64,000 nucleotides of DNA from Caballeronia sp. SEWSISQ10-4 2 (GCF_030464885.1 NZ_JALPRJ010000014.1:62001-126000), one strand, 5' to 3'. Counted from the stretch's first letter, positions 24,450-33,231 are shown. The notes: a model not told the origin generated them from the sequence alone. Translations and numbers: made by a program.

Positions 24450-24581
24450 CACATCCGCTTTGGCGCACGGATCACCTTGATGGCGAGGTGATCGACGTGA
24501 GGCCCAAACACCACGCAGCAGGAATTCGACCACTTGGCCGCCCAGCCTGCCAGTCGCTCCCGTGACCAGGATTTTGGTCAT
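24450..24581 (-). pseudogene. 5' fragment of an NmrA-like NAD(P)-binding gene
   Basis: On the minus strand an ATG at 24581 starts MTKILVTGATGRLGGQVVEF followed by LL, the Rossmann start of NmrA/SDR-like sugar-epimerase-type proteins. After ~25 residues the frame diverges and the rest of the gene is absent. Minus-strand sequence just upstream ends in a stop (QFDAPAEPVA) that could be the tail of another lost gene. Confidence 0.6.
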
Positions 24582-24929
24582 CGGAGTTTTTCAGGCAACG
24601 GGTTCCGCCGGTGCGTCGAACTGCTCAAGCTTGCCGCCGGCGAAGCCCCGTCGGGGTCTCCGGAGCATTGAGCACCGTGTAAGGGAAAACCGATGGGATC
24701 GCGCTCACCTCCAACTGGTTGCGGGTTTCGATCGAAATCATGGTGGCGCTTCTTAAGGATGACGGAGTGTGTACGGAATGGAGTGTTTGAAAAGCGTGCG
24801 ATGCGCAGACATGTTCTGTTACGCGAAGTTGTATCGATGGCGCGGACGAGCGACATCGTGGCGCCGGTGATGACGCACAGGTCCCGGGCGGGTGATCAGC
24901 TACGGCAGTAGTGCCGCAGAACTCACCCG

Positions 24930-25029
24930 CACGACACAGACTATCGGCCTTGCCGACGGTCCCGAAATTGTCGCGCGGATCTTCCAGGGCAAGGTTCAGG
25001 GCAGCACCGTCGTCGACGTTAGCGCCTGA
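24930..25029 (+). pseudogene. 3' fragment of a zinc-type alcohol dehydrogenase gene
   Basis: The frame ending at the TGA at 25027-25029 reads VARIFQGKVQGSTVVDVSA, the C-terminal signature of medium-chain alcohol dehydrogenases (G-K-x-x-G-R/S-x-V-V-D). The remainder is not present upstream. It lies just before the alpha/beta hydrolase gene. Confidence 0.6.
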
Positions 25030-25068
25030 GTTCCCGCCCTTTCAATTCAGAACAACAAGGAGAACCAA

Positions 25069-25926
25069 ATGCCTCAAGTCGATCTCGCCGCCACCGCGCC
25101 GACCCAGTTCCAGGATATCGGCGGTGTGAGCCTCGCCTATCGTCACTTCGGCAAGCAGGGCGCCCCGCCGGTGGTGTGCTTTCAGCATTTCACCGGCACG
25201 ATCAACAATTTCGATCCGATCCACTCCAACCGCCTGGCACAAGACCGCCCGGTGATCCTGGTCGATTATCGGGGCGTCGGTCGCTCGAGTGGCGAGATGC
25301 CGGACTCGATCCCCGCTACCGCGGCCGACATCATCGCCTTCGTCAAGGCGCTCGGGCTGAAGCAGATCGATCTGTTCGGTTTCTCGCTCGGCGGCATGGT
25401 CGCGCAGCAGGTGGTGCTTGACGCGCCCGAACTGGTGCGGCGCATCCTCCTCGCAGGCACCGGCCCGTCGGGCGGCGAAGGCATGCAGGAATATACGCCC
25501 GAGGTGCAGGAGATCGTCAATCGACCCAACAGCACCCCGCAGGAACGCACGCTCGACCTGTTCTTTTTGAAGAGCCCGGCGAGCTACGCGGCGGGCAAGG
25601 CTTGGCTCGAGCGGATCGCCGCGCGAAAGGTGGACCGCGAACCGGAAGCGAAGCCCCAGGTCGCCGAGGCCCAGCTCGTCGCTCTTGCCAAATGGGGTGC
25701 GATCCCTGCGACAGACCGCTACGGCGATTTGAAGAAGATCAAGCAGCGCACGCTCGTTGTCAACGGCAAGAACGACATCATGGTGCCGACCATCAATTCC
25801 TACATCCTTCAGCAGAATCTGCCGGATGCCCGGCTTATCCTTTACCCGGATTCCGGGCATGGCGCGCACTTCCAGTTTAATGAAGAGTTCGCCGAAGAAG
25901 CCGCACACTTCTTCGCTGCGCCGTAA
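25069..25926 (+). CDS. Alpha/beta hydrolase
   Basis: The 285-residue protein has the full catalytic set: nucleophile Ser in LFGFSLGGMVAQQ (residue ~107), Asp in VNGKNDIMVP (~230) and His in DSGHGAHFQ (~262), with VDYRGVGRSSG after the third strand. The sequence resembles the haloperoxidase/esterase-like branch. It does not have the HGSGPG motif of the meta-cleavage hydrolases. AAGGAG precedes the start. It lies 53 bp upstream of a crotonase-family gene, so the two may form an operon. The substrate is unknown. Confidence 0.9.
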   Translation: MPQVDLAATAPTQFQDIGGVSLAYRHFGKQGAPPVVCFQHFTGTINNFDPIHSNRLAQDRPVILVDYRGVGRSSGEMPDSIPATAADIIAFVKALGLKQIDLFGFSLGGMVAQQVVLDAPELVRRILLAGTGPSGGEGMQEYTPEVQEIVNRPNSTPQERTLDLFFLKSPASYAAGKAWLERIAARKVDREPEAKPQVAEAQLVALAKWGAIPATDRYGDLKKIKQRTLVVNGKNDIMVPTINSYILQQNLPDARLILYPDSGHGAHFQFNEEFAEEAAHFFAAP

Positions 25927-25978
25927 ACCAACGCGACCACCGCCAGGGCGGCCATGAAGAATTCAACAGGAGCAGAAG

Positions 25979-26806
25979 ATGACAGAATCCAGCACCATCA
26001 GCCTGGACCGGCTGAGCCCTCATATCGCCAAGGTGACATTCTCGAATCCGCCTGCGAATCTGATCGTCCCCGAGACGGTTTCGCGGCTGCACGAGATCGT
26101 CGTCGAGTTGAGCGAGGATCCGGACATCAAGGTTGTGCTGTTCTCGAGCAGCCTGTCCGAGTTTTTCTTCAACCACTTCGATCTCAATTATGCGTCGGAC
26201 TTCCCGGCTCTGCCGGGCGTCGAGGCCAAGCCGACTTGGACCGATCTCGTCGTGCGGATGACCGAGGCGCCGTTCATCAGCATCGCGTCCATCCGGGGCA
26301 GGACCCGAGGCGGCGGCAACGAACTGACACTTGCCTTCGATCTTCGCTATGCCAGTTGCGAGAAGGCGATCTTCGGTCAGCCTGAGGTCGGCACAGGCAT
26401 TCTTCCGGGCGGAGGCGGCAGCGAACGGTTGCCCCGCTTTGTCGGCCGGGATCGTGCCCTAGAGGCAATCCTGAGCAGCGACGACTATGATGCCGATCTG
26501 GCGGAGAAATGGGGATGGGTGACGCGCGCCCTTCCCGACGCAGAGCTTGACGGGTTCGTGGAGAAGCTTGCAGCCCGCTTAGCCTCGTTCGACCGACAGG
26601 CGCTGGCCGCGGGCAAGGCTCAGATCAATCGGGCATCGCTGCCGCCGCAGGGCGATCTCTTCGCAGCCTATGGCGAATATGTGGGCTCACTATCCTGGTC
26701 GGGCTTTCAGGCCCGCATGCCAGGCTTCGGGCAGCGGATCGCCGAAAAAGGGCTCGTCGAGATCGAGCTCAATCTCGGCGCCTATATTGGCGGGGCGAAA
26801 GCCTGA
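25979..26806 (+). CDS. Enoyl-CoA hydratase/isomerase (crotonase) family protein
   Basis: The 275-residue protein has the crotonase fold: NPPANLIVPE at the N-terminus, the oxyanion-hole segment ASIRGRTRGGGNELTLAFD (residues ~100-118) and GQPEVGTGILPGGGGSERL (~133-151). The first acid of classic hydratases (ENG position) is replaced by GGNEL-type sequence, so hydratase, isomerase or hydrolase activity cannot be distinguished. AGGAGCAGAAG gives a good start. It follows the alpha/beta hydrolase gene and is followed by a broken SDR gene, three genes that may once have worked together. Confidence 0.85.
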   Translation: MTESSTISLDRLSPHIAKVTFSNPPANLIVPETVSRLHEIVVELSEDPDIKVVLFSSSLSEFFFNHFDLNYASDFPALPGVEAKPTWTDLVVRMTEAPFISIASIRGRTRGGGNELTLAFDLRYASCEKAIFGQPEVGTGILPGGGGSERLPRFVGRDRALEAILSSDDYDADLAEKWGWVTRALPDAELDGFVEKLAARLASFDRQALAAGKAQINRASLPPQGDLFAAYGEYVGSLSWSGFQARMPGFGQRIAEKGLVEIELNLGAYIGGAKA

Positions 26807-26808
26807 CC

Positions 26809-26950
26809 ATGGCCGACGCGGCAAAGCCCCTTGCGCTGGTCACAGGCCGTCGGTCCAGGAGCCGGCGCCGCGATAGCGAGCCGGTTTTCCGAGGGCGGTT
26901 ATCGTGTGGCGATGCCGGCGCGCGATGCGGCCGCCTGTCGAGAGTGCGCC
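26809..26950 (+). pseudogene. 5' remnant of an SDR gene with frameshift
   Basis: From an ATG at 26809 the frame reads MADAAKPLALVTG, then a shift of frame gives VGPGAGAAIASRFSEGGYRV followed by AMPAR. Together these make the Rossmann start of a short-chain dehydrogenase. The rest is replaced by the ISKra4-family remnant. Confidence 0.7.
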
Positions 26951-26969
26951 ATTCCGGGGGCTGAAACTT

Positions 26970-27680
26970 CTATGCCGCCTCCTTTAGCGCCGCTGGTTCT
27001 TCCGGTCTCATTCCGGGAAACCAGCGAACGAAGGTTTTCCGCAGATCGTCGTTCAGGACCTGCACGCGGGTTTGCAGCAGCAGATGCGCGCCGCGCTGGG
27101 TCCAACGCATCTGATGCTTTTTCACAGAGCGCTTGCTGACCACATAGTTCACGGTCGACTCGACAAACGCCGTGGAAATCGTCTTATCGTGCCGGTAGCG
27201 GTCGCCGTAGTTCGGAATGAACGCCTGGTTGGTCCCGATATAGGTGCGGAATTCCCGTACTGCCTTCTCTGGTTTCTTCTTGTTTGCCAGGCTCTCTTCC
27301 AGCATCTCCAGATCGTCGTCCAGGTCATCAATCCGTTGCAGGGCGTGCGGAACATTGCCATGCCAGAGATTCCATTTGACGCTTTCCAGGTGTTTCTCCA
27401 GATCGGCCAGCCCCGTTGCAGTTTCCGGGCATTTGTCGCCGGGCGTCAGTTCCGCCGTCATCCCCTTGATCATCTGCCTCATGACGGTCAAGCGCATGGT
27501 GATGTGGAACCAGTCGAGCAGATGTTCGGATTCCGGGCTGAGATAGTGCTGCAGATCACGCACGGTGGCGCCGCACGGACGTGGGGCTGATCTCTTCGGC
27601 GATCGGCAGGACTTCCGTCAGCAACTCAACGCTCAACCCATAGCACATCAGCGAAGCGAACCTGGTCTCCGGATACAGTA
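26970..27680 (-). pseudogene. ISKra4-family transposase remnant
   Basis: The minus-strand frame from 27563 (HLLDWFHITMRLTVM, WNLWHGNVPHAL, STAFVESTVNYVVSKR) is the C-terminal part of ISKra4-type transposases, including the ESTVN acidic region and a complete C-terminus. Upstream, in another frame, YGLSVELLTEVLPIAEEISP is the helical N-terminal segment, cut off at ~27680 by the duplicated segment. The gene is therefore truncated and frameshifted. Confidence 0.8.
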
Positions 27681-27923
27681 GTTGATGACAGCAGTCTCTC
27701 TTCGACGGATGCCTAAGTAGGCACAGCGCCCGGGCATGCCTGATGGTCTACCTGCGGATATCCCACAGTCCCTCACGAAGAAATAACTTGACATTGTAGA
27801 GTTCGATCGTAATACTGATTGTGAATTACGATCGAACTCCAGATTGGAGCTGAAACAGAGCAAAGTCTGACATGGGTACGCACACCTCAATTGGGGAGAT
27901 ATTGAGAATTTTTAGTATTCCAA
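27678..27923 (+). repeat. Duplicated promoter segment (copy 2)
   Basis: This is the second copy of 20324-20578. It joins directly to a truncated dehydrogenase gene, skipping 20579-21426 of copy 1, so the SnoaL domain and the first part of the dehydrogenase were deleted. Confidence 0.85.
27801..27837 (+). promoter_or_regulatory. Operator palindrome, copy 2
   Basis: GTTCGATCGTAAT (27801-27813) and ATTACGATCGAAC (27825-27837) form a perfect 13-bp inverted repeat with the same 11-bp spacer as copy 1. TTGACA lies upstream at 27788-27793. Compared with copy 1, a base change in the left arm (CATAAT to CGTAAT) is matched in the right arm (ATTATG to ATTACG). Confidence 0.75.
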
Positions 27924-28520
27924 ATTGGTAGCGCCCGCCACATCGCAAGCGAAGGCGAGTCCTTGAGACGAGGAGGTTGGCAGCAGTCCGTTGGCGACGA
28001 TCTATCGGGAAAGACACTTGCCGTCCTAGGGCTTGGCAATGTCGGTCGAGAAGTCGCCAGGATCGGCTTGGCATTCGGAATGAATGTAATCGCCTGGAGC
28101 GAGAACCTCACCCCGGAGCGCGCTGCGGCGGCCGGTGCAGAGTTGGTATCGAAGGAAGCGTTGTTCAAGCAGGCCGATTTCTTGAGCGTCCACCTCGTCC
28201 TGAGCCAAAGAACAAGGGGTTTGGTCGGAGCCGAAGAACTGTCCCTGATGAAATCGACGGCCCGTTTGATAAATACCTCTCGCGCTCCGATTGTCACTGA
28301 GTCCGACTTGGTTGAAGTACTTCGTGCCCGGAAAATCGCGGGAGCGGCGATCGACGTATTCGATCAGGAGCCGCTCACGCCGAACCACCCTTTCCGGACG
28401 ATGACTAACGTGCTTGCGACGCCGCACATCGGCTACGTGTCGCGGGGGCTCTACGAAACCTTCTACCGGGACACAGTCGCCAATATCAGACGCTGGCTCG
28501 AAGAGTCTTCAACGGGATGA
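27924..28520 (+). pseudogene. Truncated D-2-hydroxyacid dehydrogenase gene (copy 2)
   Basis: The sequence from 27924 to ~28511 is nearly identical to 21427-22012 and encodes the NAD-binding domain and the catalytic Arg, Glu and His. The start codon, the SnoaL domain and the N-terminal catalytic segment are missing. An ATG at 27963 could start a 185-residue product, but this would lack the substrate domain. The near-identity points to a recent duplication. Confidence 0.85.
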
Positions 28521-28604
28521 ACGCCTCGACGGTTTCGCCGTCCGGGTTTGTGCCGATGGAATTGTCGTGAGGTCACCCAAATCAGCAGCCAGGATGTGGG
28601 TTCA

Positions 28605-28636
28605 TTGACAATTGTGGTCAACATTGACTCTTAGGT
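28605..28636 (+). promoter_or_regulatory. Candidate operator upstream of the SDR/GST genes
   Basis: TTGAC-N7-GTCAA-CA-TTGAC (28605-28626) is followed by ACTCTTAGGT (28627-28636). The same decamer, also preceded by GTCAA, occurs at 30323-30332 just before the tetR gene at 30342. A shared TetR-controlled operator is inferred. Confidence 0.5.
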
Positions 28637-28680
28637 TGGGTCAGATGACCCCGTCGCTAATCAAAGATAAGGAGTGCTTT

Positions 28681-29421
28681 ATGTTGCTTGCGAAGGCTGT
28701 TGTTGTGGGTGTCGGTGCTGAGGATGGTCTTGGGGCGGCGTTAAGCCGTTGCTATGCAGCTAACGGTCGCCACGTCCTGGTCGCCGGACGCACGCTCGAA
28801 AAAGTGGAGAGGGTTGCAGCCGCGATCCGGCACAACGGTGGCCGCGCGAGCGCCTATGCCATCGATACGACGCAGGAAGATGATGTCATCCGACTGTTCG
28901 ATGCTGCAATGACCAGCGACGAGGATGGCGGTCCCGCCGACCTGGTCACCTATAACGTCGGTAGGAACCTGAAGATCGATTTTCGACAGATGGACGCCTC
29001 GACGTTCGAGGACTTCTGGCGGATGAACACTCTCGGGGGATTTCTGGTGGGCCGTGAGGCGGCGCGACGTTTTGTGCCGCTCGGCCGCGGCTCCATCTTC
29101 TTCACCGGGGCCACGGGATCGCTTCGCGGCATGCCTGGTTTTGCCCAGTTCGCCGCGAGCAAGGCGGGTCTGCGCATGATCTCGCAGAGCATGGCGCGCG
29201 AGTTCGGGCCGCAGGGCATTCATGTCGCGCACGTCATCGTCGACGGCGCGATCGATGGAGAGCGAGTGCGGTCGCTGTTCCCTGGCGCCTTCGAGCAGCT
29301 CGGTGAGAACGGCATGCTCAACACCAATGCGGTCGCTGAGACTTATTGGCAACTCCATCTGCAGCATCCGTCCGCTTGGACGCAGGAGCTGGATGTCCGC
29401 CCGTTCAAAGAACAGTTCTGA
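28681..29421 (+). CDS. SDR-family protein with altered active site
   Basis: The 246-residue protein keeps the SDR framework (VVGVGAEDGLGAALSRCYAA at the N-terminus, VAGR after the second strand, YNVGRN in place of NNAG). The catalytic Tyr of Tyr-x3-Lys is Phe157 (FAASK161), and the serine region reads FTGATGS. Such Phe variants occur in a subset of SDR proteins, so a changed mechanism or a non-enzymatic role is possible. The ATG at 28681 follows AAGGAG. It precedes a glutathione transferase gene by 33 bp, and both may be controlled by the TetR at 30342. Confidence 0.82.
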   Translation: MLLAKAVVVGVGAEDGLGAALSRCYAANGRHVLVAGRTLEKVERVAAAIRHNGGRASAYAIDTTQEDDVIRLFDAAMTSDEDGGPADLVTYNVGRNLKIDFRQMDASTFEDFWRMNTLGGFLVGREAARRFVPLGRGSIFFTGATGSLRGMPGFAQFAASKAGLRMISQSMAREFGPQGIHVAHVIVDGAIDGERVRSLFPGAFEQLGENGMLNTNAVAETYWQLHLQHPSAWTQELDVRPFKEQF

Positions 29422-29454
29422 AGCTTTGACACTAGTCCTAATATGGAGAAAACG

Positions 29455-30066
29455 ATGAAACTTGTTGGCCCCTGGATTTCCGGATTTACGCGCCGAACTG
29501 CTATCACGATGAAGCTGCTCGGAATTCCATTCGAGCATCTCAACCTCAACGCCTATACCGACAAGGAAGAAGTTCGACGCTACAGTCCGATGGGCAAGGT
29601 GCCGGCGCTCGTTCTGGATAGCGGCGAAGTCCTGATCGATAGCGCCGGCATCATTGACGTGTTGCACGAGATGGTCGGGCCCGAGAAGGCTCTCCTCCCG
29701 CAGTCCGGCGCCCCGCGTCTTAGGGCATTGCAACTTGTCGGGGTCGGCCTTGCCATCTACCCGAAGCTCAGCGCCTTATTCGACGAAAGCCTGCGCCCGG
29801 AAAACTATCGCCTGCAGTCTGCGATAGAGGGTTTCGCCGAGCAGGCGATTGTCGGGTACAAGATCCTCGAGGAGGAGGCCGGAGATGGCTGGTACGTGAA
29901 CGACACGCTCAGCCAGGCCGACATCATGGCCGTCGTCTGCTACGAGGCGGCTGCTCAGTTTGTCCTTCCCGATGTTGTCACCCCGGTGAATTTTCCACGC
30001 CTAGCAGCGCTGGCTGAGCGCGCGATAAAGATCGACGCCTTCGCATCCACTGTGCCGCACCTCTAA
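29455..30066 (+). CDS. Glutathione S-transferase family protein
   Basis: The 203-residue protein has the thioredoxin-like N-terminal domain (SGFTRRTAITMKLLGIPFEH; MGKVPALVLDSGEVLIDSAG with the cis-Pro and the Ser that binds glutathione) and the helical C-terminal domain with the N-capping motif LSQADIMAVVC. These enzymes conjugate glutathione to electrophiles or remove halogens. The ATG at 29455 follows GGAG; another ATG lies at 29443. It follows the SDR gene. A fragment of a second GST gene lies directly downstream. Confidence 0.88.
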   Translation: MKLVGPWISGFTRRTAITMKLLGIPFEHLNLNAYTDKEEVRRYSPMGKVPALVLDSGEVLIDSAGIIDVLHEMVGPEKALLPQSGAPRLRALQLVGVGLAIYPKLSALFDESLRPENYRLQSAIEGFAEQAIVGYKILEEEAGDGWYVNDTLSQADIMAVVCYEAAAQFVLPDVVTPVNFPRLAALAERAIKIDAFASTVPHL

Positions 30067-30105
30067 ATGCCTCGCATGGCCCTCTCGCAGTCGAGGCAGG
30101 ATACA

Positions 30106-30248
30106 AGCGGGATCGATGAGCGGCTCCGGGATAGCGACTACATCGCCGAGGCTTACTCGATTGCCGACATTGCGTGCTATCCGTGGATTAGGCTGCACGC
30201 TCGTCAGGCCAGGAGCTGGAGGACTTCCCTCAGGTGCGCCGCTGGTAA
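30106..30248 (+). pseudogene. C-terminal fragment of a second glutathione transferase gene
   Basis: The frame reads LRDSDYIAEAYSIADIACYP followed by W, the N-capping box of the C-terminal domain of YghU/YfcG-type transferases. After a frameshift it continues GQELEDFPQVRRW and stops at 30246-30248. There is no N-terminal domain. It is not the tail of the intact GST just upstream, which ends at 30066. Confidence 0.7.
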
Positions 30249-30341
30249 GTTGATGCCATCGGACTTGTCGACGCAAGTGATTAAGATTATGCTTGAAATC
30301 TTAAGTAAGGATCAACGAGTCAACTCTTAGGTCGTGGACAA

Positions 30342-30917
30342 ATGGGGCACTCACAAGCGGATAAGGCGGCATCTCATGATGCGATCCTTGAGATCGCTGC
30401 GAAGCGGTTCCGTGAGCTAGGAATCGACGGAATCGGAGTCGCAGACGTAATGCGGGAGGCCGGACTCACAGTGGGAGGTTTTTATAAGCACTTCGAGTCG
30501 CGTGAAGAGCTGGTCGCGGAGGCGCTTGCGGCCGCTTTCAAGGACCTCGACGTCTGGGAGGACAACGCGGACGACCTCGCAGCGTCGATTCGTGGGTACC
30601 TTTCCAAGCAACATAGGGATGATCCGGGCAGCGGTTGCGCGATGGGCGCACTACTGGGAGATGTCGGCCGGAGCAGCGAGACGATTCGCGATATTTACAC
30701 GAAAAGGATCACTCGCAATCTTGAATTCTTCCAAGAAAGAATGGCTGATCAACAGCCCGCCGAGAGGCGCGCCAAAGCTTTAGCCATCCTCTGCAGCATG
30801 CTAGGGGCAATTGGGTTATCGCGTGCCGTTAACAATCCCGTCTTATCAAGTGAGATTCTGAGCACCGTCGCGCGCCAACTCATTGCGCAGTTGCCGAAAG
30901 ACACTAGTCGCGGCTAA
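30342..30917 (+). CDS. TetR-family transcriptional regulator
   Basis: The 191-residue protein has the helix-turn-helix ILEIAAKRFRELGIDGIGVA followed by GLTVGGFYKHFESREELVAE (residues ~12-58). The C-terminal domain has GCAMGALLGDVGRS, typical of the AcrR/YcdC-like group that senses small organic molecules. It lies downstream of the SDR and GST genes in the same direction, and the ACTCTTAGGT element just before it also occurs upstream of the SDR gene. Autoregulation and repression of the SDR/GST genes are inferred from that shared element. Confidence 0.88.
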   Translation: MGHSQADKAASHDAILEIAAKRFRELGIDGIGVADVMREAGLTVGGFYKHFESREELVAEALAAAFKDLDVWEDNADDLAASIRGYLSKQHRDDPGSGCAMGALLGDVGRSSETIRDIYTKRITRNLEFFQERMADQQPAERRAKALAILCSMLGAIGLSRAVNNPVLSSEILSTVARQLIAQLPKDTSRG

Positions 30918-30927
30918 CGGCAGTTGG

Positions 30928-31490
30928 GCGTTACATCTTGCGCACCACCACGCCGTTGTTGGTCTTCGCTAGACCGTTATCGTTGCTGTGTCGCGGGCGA
31001 CTACGCGTGAACTCGATATTCAGCTTGTTCGACATCCCAGCCGCCCGATGATTGACGTACTCGCCGCCGTTGTCAACGTGAGAGCCCATGATCACGAATA
31101 GAAACTGATCGAGCATCTGGCTTGATGATGGATGATAGATATACCTCGGAGATCGTTTGCACCGTGGATGCCATCTCCCACTGCGTGACACAAACAATCG
31201 CTGATGTGATACAGGCCCTCGACACCGTCGAGGTCGCCCTGATGGACGCTTTCGATGGGATGAGCCGGGGACGTGCCTCGGAGCGGCGGCGCGCGGTGAA
31301 TGCCGATCGTTACCGGCCTGGTCTGCCGGGTCTTGGTCTGCACGACGCGCCCCTCGCGCTTCGTTCATATTGATCACCTTCCGGTGATGATGATCGACCC
31401 GCCGCACTGGCCGGCTGCCAATCGCCGTTTCCCCAGGCTCATTCCTCGTCGGAATCACACCCGCACCTTCAGGCTCTTATCTTATTGAGC
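30928..31490 (-). pseudogene. Integrase-core (IS3/IS481-type) transposase remnant
   Basis: The minus-strand frame contains SHVDNGGEYVNH near 31080, the second Asp region of integrase-core transposases, followed by KLNIEFTRSRPRHSNDNGLA. Upstream in another frame GVEGLYHI and a following segment can be read as the first catalytic region. Frameshifts separate these pieces and the ends are missing. Confidence 0.7.
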
Positions 31491-31501
31491 AAGACTCCGT
31501 A

Positions 31502-31561
31502 TTGACAATTTTGGCGCATGATCATAATCTTGTGTATCTGGATTACACAATGGCAATTGTC
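31502..31561 (+). promoter_or_regulatory. Candidate promoter and operator of the esterase gene
   Basis: TTGACA (31502-31507) with a TAATCT -10-like hexamer 17 bp downstream is followed by the perfect inverted repeat TTGTGTA (31530-31536) / TACACAA (31544-31550). An outer pair GACAATT (31504-31510) / AATTGTC (31555-31561) flanks it. GATCATAAT at the -10 resembles the operator arm at 20463. The leader to the start at 31695 is ~150 bp. Confidence 0.55.
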
Positions 31562-31694
31562 GGCTGCTTGTCTGAAAAATTGGGCGCCGATCGGCGCATG
31601 GAATTGCTGATAAAAGGGTAAAACCAACACAAAGGTCGGGGAGGAAATGACGTCAATCGGGGGCGTTGCCCCCTAAATCATCAGGAGAACGAAG

Positions 31695-32582
31695 ATGTCC
31701 ATGCAACAACTGGCAAGAATTCTTGAAATCGGTGCCGAAAATCCCCCTCCAACAAATGCCACGCCGGACATGATGCGCGCATGGCTAGACGAGGTTACGA
31801 GCTACCTGCCCGTGGCGGAAAACGTCAAAATCAAGCGCGTGAAGTGTGGTCCATGTGAGGGCGATTTGATCTTGCCCAAAGGTGGGGATGACTCGCGCCT
31901 CATCATTTTTTATCACGGCGGTGGCTTCGTCTTTGGTTCGAGTCGCACACACCGAGTCATCGCTTCCAACTTGGCACGCGCCGCGGGGAGCGCCACGTTG
32001 GTGCCCGATTACCGCCTCGCCCCCGAAAATCCAGCTCCCGCCGCCCACAATGATGCATTCGCTGTGTATAAATGGGCCCTGAGTCAGGGTTACACCCCTG
32101 GCAGTGTGGCTTTAAGCGGAGATTCAGGGGGAGGCAATTTGGCGCTTGCCACCGCGGTGCACGCCAAGGAGGCTGGGCTTGCGCTACCTAGTTCGTTGAC
32201 GCTGGCGTCGCCCTGGTTGGATTTCGCGAAGGAGGGTGCCTCTCATTGGAAGGTGCCCGACGATCCAGTCATTTCCACAGAACTGTTGAACCTGTTGACG
32301 TCTTGCTATCTTTGCGTCGGCGACCACAAGTCGCCCAAAGTGACGCCGTTCTATTCGGACTTTACCGGTCTGCCTCCGACGCTGGTGCATGTGGGTAGTT
32401 GGGAGAGATTGCATGACGACTCGATCACGGTTGTTGCGCGGATGAAGGCAGTCGGCGTGGCGGCTGAATTGAAAATTTTTGACGGCATGTTCCATGGTTG
32501 GCAACTCTACGCTCCGATGCTGGATGACGGCATGGCTTCGATCGAAGAGTTTGCAGCGTTTATAAGGGCGCATCAGGTGTGA
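31695..32582 (+). CDS. Hormone-sensitive-lipase family esterase
   Basis: The 295-residue alpha/beta hydrolase has the HSL-family oxyanion motif YHGGGFVFGSS (residues ~73-83), the nucleophile elbow LSGDSGGGNLAL (~142-153), the Asp in HVGSWERLHDDS (~235-246) and the His in GMFHGWQLY (~267). Family IV esterases hydrolyse short acyl esters and are cytoplasmic. AGGAGAACGAAG precedes the ATG at 31695. It stands alone among non-coding and IS-derived DNA with its own promoter-like region. No neighbour indicates the substrate. Confidence 0.92.
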   Translation: MSMQQLARILEIGAENPPPTNATPDMMRAWLDEVTSYLPVAENVKIKRVKCGPCEGDLILPKGGDDSRLIIFYHGGGFVFGSSRTHRVIASNLARAAGSATLVPDYRLAPENPAPAAHNDAFAVYKWALSQGYTPGSVALSGDSGGGNLALATAVHAKEAGLALPSSLTLASPWLDFAKEGASHWKVPDDPVISTELLNLLTSCYLCVGDHKSPKVTPFYSDFTGLPPTLVHVGSWERLHDDSITVVARMKAVGVAAELKIFDGMFHGWQLYAPMLDDGMASIEEFAAFIRAHQV

Positions 32583-33231
32583 CGTTTCATGTCGATGTTG
32601 CGTCTGAGCCAGTAGTTCTGCGGCGTCATGAGCGATTCCTTTCCCGGAGTGTGATCTTCTGCAAGCGGAAAAAGTGAGTGAACGGGACTGCGAGCGAGTT
32701 TGTTACAGAATTAAAATCTACGTTCTGATGCGTGGACCGTAGTGGGGAAATCTTGGGCGCGTGCAGTAATATCGCCAATTTCTTTTCCGACCGACAACCG
32801 ATGTCCAATACGGTTAGCATGGGCGGGCTTAACCGGCACCCCAATGTCATCAGTTAGAAATTCGCATCTACGCCAGTAACCGTAGACGTGTTGTCGCGAT
32901 AGCCCTTTGCCAATCGTGCGACGAGATCGGACTTCTCGGGCACAAGCTGCGTCGTGGCAAAGGGAACACGGGCTGGTTGCAGCAACAGCGAGATTGAACG
33001 AGAAGTTGATGGAAAAGACTGAAAGGTCCTCGTGTGACGCACCATTCAAAGCTTCGAGAGCGGGAACTGTGTTGTCAGTTGTACTGTGTTCTTCGTCAAG
33101 CCACGTTAGCGCACCTTGACGAAATTAGGCTGCCGCTGATCACCAGAAGCGGATGCCCGTTTTTCGCCCGAATTCTTGCTTTGATGGGCATCGCGCTGTT
33201 GAGGTGGTCGCCCACGATTCCTTGCGACTGG
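32583..33231. other. Non-coding stretch, no gene recognised
   Basis: None of the open frames shows a recognisable domain. A minus-strand frame near 32860-32950 (ending ARLAKGYRDNTSTV and a short tail) could be the tail of a lost gene. The stretch ends in a strong terminator hairpin at 33232-33267, which suggests something on one strand was once transcribed. Confidence 0.5.

Noticed and set aside
28741..29733. 330-residue minus-strand frame opposite the SDR and GST genes
   Set aside because: It is antisense to two genes with clear motifs.
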